Source: Bacteroidales bacterium (lineage in GTDB: Bacteria; Bacteroidota; Bacteroidia; Bacteroidales; Lentimicrobiaceae). Taken from it: 38,426 nt of DNA. Both the position numbers and the translations under genes were made by a program. Each line of letters opens with the position of its first letter. Position 1 is the stretch's first letter. The notes under the pieces are model-generated. The model had not been told where the DNA came from, made no database searches, and saw nothing but the letters and a program-made list of their open reading frames with translations. The stretch is taken from assembly GCA_022837485.1 (NCBI GenBank), contig JALHHH010000013.1:1-38426 (forward strand). The letters run 5' to 3'. Positions 33,718 to 38,426 of the stretch are shown one piece after another.

Positions 33718-36411
33718 ATGCCTGCAAATGCTAATCCCGGGAGTAAACACCGCCGTTTCTTCATCATCGTTCTTCTGTTGTCCGTAGCTGTTTCCCTTCC
33801 GGGGATAGAGCTCTGCGCACAAAAATCCGGGCAGACCGTTTTCAGTACTGCCGGATTTTTCGGCCTTGAAAACAGCGGCAGAACGGCAGTATCCATGAAT
33901 CCGGCATGGCGCTTTCACAAGGGCGACGTTAGTGGTGCACATCTTCCGGAATACGACGACAGCAACTGGCAGGTCGTATCGCTGCCGCACGGTACCGATA
34001 TTCTTCCGGAAGAAGGCAGCGGAGGGGTTAACTACCAGGGCATTGTCTGGTACCGCAAGCATTTCACCCTGAAACCCGGAATGAAGGACAAAAAACTCAT
34101 CCTTCATTTTGAAGCCATCATGGGTAAATCAGAAATCTGGCTGAACGGAACCCTGCTCTGCAAACATTACGGTGGTTTTCTTCCCGTTGTGGTTGACATT
34201 ACGGATAATATCCTTCACGGAAAGCCCAATCTCCTGGCCGTTAAAGCCGATAACAGCGACGATCCCTCCTACCCGCCGGGAAAGGCGCAGGACATGCTCG
34301 ACTTCGCCTATTTCGGCGGCATCTACCGCGACTGCTGGCTGGTGAGCCATAACCATGTTTACATCACCGATCCAAATCTTGCCTCTGAGGAAGCCGGAGG
34401 CGGACTCTTTATTTCGTTTGATGAAGTTAGCGATACCAAAGCCCGCATTAACCTTAAACTGCATCTCAGAAATGAGTCGGACAGCCGCTTCAGCGGGAAG
34501 GTAACATACCGGCTTGAAGTGCCCGGCGGCATTACGGCCGCAAAGAAGACAATAAAAATCATGCTGCCTGCTAAGGGGACAGATCACTTCAATGCCTCTG
34601 TGGAGCTCGATAATCCGGCACTCTGGTCGCCGGAGAATCCGTTTCTTTATCACCTGGTGGTAAGCCTGAGCGATGGAAAGGGAAAGATCGTTGACGGTTT
34701 TATGCAGCGCACCGGCATCCGCAGCATAGAATTCAGGGGCAGTGAAGGCTTCTGGCTGAACGGGAAACTCCGGCCGCATCCGGTAATCGGGGTAAACCGG
34801 CATCAGGATTTCGCCGAAATCGGCAATGCCCTGCCAAACAGTCTTCACTGGCGGGATGTAAAAAAGATTAAAGACGCCGGTTTTGAGGCCATCAGAAATG
34901 CACATTATCCGCAGGATCCCGCATTTATGGATGCCTGTGATGAACTGGGACTGCTGGTGATCGTGAATACCCCCGGCTGGCAGTTCTGGAATGAAGACCC
35001 GGTTTTCGGCGAACGCATCTTCAGCGACATCCGCCAGATGATCCGGCGTGATCGCAACCATGCCTCGGTATGGATGTGGGAACCAGTTCTTAACGAAACC
35101 TGGTATCCGGAGGACTTCGCCCGGCAAGCCGGTGAAATGGTAAAAAAGGAGTATCCATATCCATACTGCTGGACCGTTTGCGATGCCGAAGCCCGGGGCA
35201 GCGAACATTTTCCGGTTCATTATGCCCATCCGTTCAACGGCGACATAGATCGCGCTCTGCAGCAAACCGATCCGGAAAAGAGTTATTTTACCCGGGAGTG
35301 GGGCGACAATGTGGACGACTGGAACTCGCATAACTCACCCAGCCGCGTACACCGGAGCTGGGGCGAGTCCGCTATGCTGGTTCAGGCAATGCATTATGCA
35401 TCACCTCCATACGTATACACGAGCCTTAACACCCTGCACCAGGTGAGCCGTCAGCACGTCGGAGGCTGCCTTTGGCATGTGTTTGACCACAACCGGGGAT
35501 ACCATCCCGACCCCTTCTATGGAGGCATTATGGATGCTTACCGGCAGCCAAAAACCTCGGCTTTCATGTTCAGATCGCAGCGCAGCCCCGAAGAATCCGA
35601 ACCAATGGTATACATCGCGCACGAAATGACCCCCTTTTCCCCCGCTGATGTAACGGTATACAGCAATTGCGAATCGGTAAGGCTTACGTTCTGCAAAGAC
35701 GGAAAAACTACCGAATGCTTCCCTGATTTCAGAACTTCGGCACTCCCCCACCCCCCGCTGGTATTCAGGGATACGTACAATTTTATGGAGGATAAAGAAC
35801 GGTCCATGGACGGCCGGCCGGAGGAAGTATTCCTGAAAGCGGAAGGGCTGATTGGCGGAAACGTCGTTGCAACCCACAGGATTATGCCTGCACGCCGGCC
35901 CGCACAGCTCCTGCTGTTTGCCGATTACGAAGGAATGCCGATGCGGGCGGGCGGATCGGATCTGGTAACGGTTATTGCAGCTGTAGCCGATGAAAACGGG
36001 ACGATTAAGCGGCTCAGCAATGCCAGAATAAAATTTGAAATCGAAGGAGAAGGAAGTCTGGTGAACGGCAAAGAACCCGTCAAGGTAAACTGGGGCACGG
36101 CTCCGGTGCTGGTAAGGGCAGGTCTTAATCCCGGGATTATAAAACTCAGAGCAGCCGTAACCCCGGAAGGCACGCACACACCGGTTTCAGCCGTACTGGA
36201 AATTAAAACGGAGCCATCGCTGCATCCAATGCTGTTTGATGAAGAGGAAGCGCTGCAAATACTACAAAATCCCACAGAATCTGTAGAAGAAGTCAATACC
36301 GGCGCGGATTCCTTAAAACTGGAAAACGAGCGCCTTCGCATGGAGCTCAACCGGCTGAAACTTAAAGAGGTAGAAAGGCAGCAAAAAGAATTCGGCGAAA
36401 ACCCGGAGTAA
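33718..36411 (+). CDS. Exported GH2 glycoside hydrolase with coiled-coil tail
   Basis: 897 aa. Signal peptide 1-34 (cleavage near LCAQ). A sugar-binding jelly-roll domain (about 60-220; GIVWYRKHFTL, SEIWLNG), an Ig-like domain (about 240-350; DNPALWSPENPFLY) and the TIM barrel (about 355-640) follow the GH2 order. Acid/base Glu460 (PVLNETW) and likely nucleophile Glu527 (YFTREWGDN) are present, 67 residues apart. Beta-galactosidase-type activity is likely, but GH2 also includes other glycosidases. The final ~35 residues (LKLENERLRMELNRLKLKEVE) are a charged heptad-like coiled coil, not usual for GH2. The GH95 gene starts 23 nt after the stop. Confidence 0.9.
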   Translation: MPANANPGSKHRRFFIIVLLLSVAVSLPGIELCAQKSGQTVFSTAGFFGLENSGRTAVSMNPAWRFHKGDVSGAHLPEYDDSNWQVVSLPHGTDILPEEGSGGVNYQGIVWYRKHFTLKPGMKDKKLILHFEAIMGKSEIWLNGTLLCKHYGGFLPVVVDITDNILHGKPNLLAVKADNSDDPSYPPGKAQDMLDFAYFGGIYRDCWLVSHNHVYITDPNLASEEAGGGLFISFDEVSDTKARINLKLHLRNESDSRFSGKVTYRLEVPGGITAAKKTIKIMLPAKGTDHFNASVELDNPALWSPENPFLYHLVVSLSDGKGKIVDGFMQRTGIRSIEFRGSEGFWLNGKLRPHPVIGVNRHQDFAEIGNALPNSLHWRDVKKIKDAGFEAIRNAHYPQDPAFMDACDELGLLVIVNTPGWQFWNEDPVFGERIFSDIRQMIRRDRNHASVWMWEPVLNETWYPEDFARQAGEMVKKEYPYPYCWTVCDAEARGSEHFPVHYAHPFNGDIDRALQQTDPEKSYFTREWGDNVDDWNSHNSPSRVHRSWGESAMLVQAMHYASPPYVYTSLNTLHQVSRQHVGGCLWHVFDHNRGYHPDPFYGGIMDAYRQPKTSAFMFRSQRSPEESEPMVYIAHEMTPFSPADVTVYSNCESVRLTFCKDGKTTECFPDFRTSALPHPPLVFRDTYNFMEDKERSMDGRPEEVFLKAEGLIGGNVVATHRIMPARRPAQLLLFADYEGMPMRAGGSDLVTVIAAVADENGTIKRLSNARIKFEIEGEGSLVNGKEPVKVNWGTAPVLVRAGLNPGIIKLRAAVTPEGTHTPVSAVLEIKTEPSLHPMLFDEEEALQILQNPTESVEEVNTGADSLKLENERLRMELNRLKLKEVERQQKEFGENPE

Positions 36412-36434
36412 AGAGTAATACACTTAACGGTGCA

Positions 36435-38426
36435 ATGAACCATCAGAGGCAAATAATACTTTCCTGTTTGCTGTCGGCGACAGCTCTCGCAAATACCATT
36501 TCCGTAAATGCACAGGAATCGCTCAGAGTGTGGTACGACGCTCCGGCAGTCAGCTGGATGCGGGAGGCTTTGCCGGCAGGGAACGGTTACGTGGGAGTTA
36601 TGGTATTCGGTAGTCCCGAAGAGGAACACATACAATTTTCGGAGGGTTCTCTCTGGGCCGGTGGCCCCGGATCGGGCAACAGTTACAACTTCGGACTTTC
36701 AGTGAATGCTTCAGGAGCTCTGGATAGCGTGAGAAAACTGCTGGAGCAGGGACTTACTGCACAGGCGGAAGACCATATGCGCCAATATCTCACCGGTAAA
36801 ATAAACTCCCGTCCGGATCTTAGTTTCGGTGATTATGGGGCGCAACAGCCGATGGGAGATCTATATGTTGAAACAGGGCATAACGCAGAGCCGGGTACCT
36901 ACACACGGGAGCTGACCCTTGCTGACGGACGCATCCGAATTCGTTACCGCGACGGATTAACCACGCACCGGCGAACCATCTTTGGCTGTTATCCGGCAAG
37001 AGCGATGGTATACCGCTTTGAAAACGACCGGCCGGGAGGCTGTAAATACCGGATCAGGCTTAGTTTCCCGCATCCGATTGACAGTCTGATGTTTCGTGAT
37101 CAGACTCTGATACATTACGGGCATGTTAACGACAACGGGCTGGAATTTCTGAGTTTGCTTACAGCAGAAACCGATGGCATTATTACGTATCATGATGGAG
37201 TGGCCGAAGTTGCAAATGCCACATTTCTGGTATTGAAACATACAGCACATACAGCATACAAGAACCAGTATCCGGAGTACCGCAATCCGGAATGGGAGCC
37301 CGAGGCCCTTGCCGGGATGGAATCCCTGAAAATGGCAGACTATGCAAAGCTTGAGCGAATTCAGAAGGAAGATTATCAGCATCTTTTCAGCAGAGTTTCC
37401 CTTAATATTCAAGGACCTACGTACGATACGATTCCGACCGGGCGGAGGCTTGAAGCCCAGTCCCGGGGGCACAATGACCCTCAGCTTGTGGTTTTGATGT
37501 TTCAGTATGCACGCTATTTGATGATATCGGCATCCCGCAAAGGAGCCCTGCCAATGCATCTTCAGGGAAAGTGGAACAACAGCACGGATCCGCCCTGGGC
37601 CTGCGATTACCACACCAACATCAACCTGCAGATGTTGTACTGGCCTGCAGATGTGACCAACCTTCCGGAATGTCATCTGCCGTTGTTTGATTACCTGCAG
37701 CAACTGGTTATTCCCGGGTCGATAACCTCTGCACATTTTTACGGATGCAGGGGTTGGGTAGTGCACACCATGAACAATGCATTCGGATACACAGCTCCAG
37801 GCTGGGACTTACCCTGGGGACACTTCCCGGCAGGGGCAGCCTGGCTCACGAGGCATATGTATGAATATTTTGAGTTTACGGGAGATACGGCCTTTTTGAA
37901 GCAAACCGCGCTTCCGCTGATGAAGGAGGCCGCTCTCTTCTGGATGGACTACCTGAAACCGGGACCGGGGGGATTTTTGGTATCGTCCCCCTCCTGGTCG
38001 CCTGAGCATGGTGGTATTTCACGGGGAGCATCCATGGATCACCAGATCGTCCGCGATCTGTTCAATAACATTCTTAAAGCCTGCAGGGCACCGGGTGCTG
38101 ATGAGATTGAAACCGAACCCTTCCGCAAAATCCGGGACAGCATTGCTCCATTAAGGACCGGACGCTGGGGACAGCTGCAGGAATGGCTGGAAGATACTGA
38201 CGATCCGGAAAACAGACACCGCCACGTTTCACATCTTTTTGCCCTTTATCCGGGCAGTGAAATCGGTGTAAAAAGTACACCGCAACTTGCAGAAGCCGCC
38301 CTCACAAGCCTGAGAGCCAGGGGAAACGATGGTACCGGATGGTCGCTCGCCTGGAAGATAAACCTTTATGCCAGACTTCAGCAGGCCGACACTGCCCACA
38401 TACTTATCCGAAAAATGATGACACCC
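36435..38426 (+). CDS. GH95 alpha-L-fucosidase-type enzyme, C-terminus outside the window
   Basis: 664 codons, open to the window edge in frame; the family is usually about 780-800 aa, so roughly the last 120 residues are missing. Signal peptide 1-27 (SVNAQES). The GH95 N-domain is clear (WYDAPAVSWMREALPAGNG, then VMVFGSPEEEHIQFSEGSLW). Catalytic-region motifs follow: HTNINLQMLYWP (Asn395 and Asn397), NNAFGYTAPGWDLPWGH, SPEHGG with catalytic Glu524, and GWSLAWKINLYARL. GH95 removes alpha-1,2-L-fucose or alpha-L-galactose. It is co-transcribed with the GH2 gene, so together they suggest stepwise degradation of a fucosylated galactose-containing glycan. Confidence 0.93.
   Translation, partial: MNHQRQIILSCLLSATALANTISVNAQESLRVWYDAPAVSWMREALPAGNGYVGVMVFGSPEEEHIQFSEGSLWAGGPGSGNSYNFGLSVNASGALDSVRKLLEQGLTAQAEDHMRQYLTGKINSRPDLSFGDYGAQQPMGDLYVETGHNAEPGTYTRELTLADGRIRIRYRDGLTTHRRTIFGCYPARAMVYRFENDRPGGCKYRIRLSFPHPIDSLMFRDQTLIHYGHVNDNGLEFLSLLTAETDGIITYHDGVAEVANATFLVLKHTAHTAYKNQYPEYRNPEWEPEALAGMESLKMADYAKLERIQKEDYQHLFSRVSLNIQGPTYDTIPTGRRLEAQSRGHNDPQLVVLMFQYARYLMISASRKGALPMHLQGKWNNSTDPPWACDYHTNINLQMLYWPADVTNLPECHLPLFDYLQQLVIPGSITSAHFYGCRGWVVHTMNNAFGYTAPGWDLPWGHFPAGAAWLTRHMYEYFEFTGDTAFLKQTALPLMKEAALFWMDYLKPGPGGFLVSSPSWSPEHGGISRGASMDHQIVRDLFNNILKACRAPGADEIETEPFRKIRDSIAPLRTGRWGQLQEWLEDTDDPENRHRHVSHLFALYPGSEIGVKSTPQLAEAALTSLRARGNDGTGWSLAWKINLYARLQQADTAHILIRKMMTP

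Noticed and set aside
34129..35331. Minus-strand ORF of 400 aa opposite the GH2 gene
   Set aside because: Long only because of the codon bias of the GH2 gene; no domain or signal.
36957..37766. Minus-strand ORF of 269 aa at the right edge
   Set aside because: Shadow of the GH95 gene, whose conserved motifs lie in the plus frame.

Overview
The window looks like a chromosomal segment of a Bacteroidota bacterium, probably Bacteroidales or a relative. The signs are several secreted proteins with type IX secretion (T9SS) C-terminal sorting domains, the T9SS regulator PorX, a fused LpxC-FabZ enzyme, a DUF4369/thioredoxin-like protein, and repeated promoter -7 elements of the phylum-specific form TAnnTTTG. 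Base composition looks moderate. I saw no rRNA, tRNA, CRISPR array, insertion sequence or phage gene.

Region 1 (about 0.3-12.8 kb, all minus strand) is a block of large exported multidomain proteins. It holds one T9SS type B (CHU_C / gliding-motility C-terminal) protein and three type A (Por secretion tail) proteins that share the same C-terminal module. The last two type A genes form an operon with a small secreted protein of unknown function between them. Region 2 (13-16.7 kb) holds a PKD lipoprotein plus a degenerate thioredoxin-like protein, then a LutA-type CCG protein divergent from a class D beta-lactamase. Region 3 (16.7-25.4 kb) is mostly metabolism: aroB-aroA (shikimate pathway), proline dehydrogenase, a 62-aa conserved small protein, a LUD-domain protein, purB, an unusual inverted array of 22-bp repeats, and an alanine-dehydrogenase-family protein whose catalytic histidine position is Asn.

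Region 4 (25.8-33.6 kb) is core envelope and regulation: tsaE and porX on the minus strand, then on the plus strand an HD phosphohydrolase, lpxD, lpxC-fabZ, lpxA and a lone ABC ATPase. PorX controls T9SS in characterised species, so the regulator lies in the same 38 kb as four predicted T9SS cargo proteins. Region 5 (33.7 kb to the end) starts an accessory glycan-degradation operon: an exported GH2 enzyme and a GH95 alpha-L-fucosidase-type enzyme cut by the window edge.

No clearly new defence or mobile system was found. The most unusual points are the HD gene whose conserved N-terminus has no usable start codon, the 22-bp inverted repeat array, the His-to-Asn change in the Ald-like enzyme, the near-leaderless lpxC-fabZ promoter, the overlapping divergent promoters at the beta-lactamase, and the three-paralogue secreted-protein block with its small partner.
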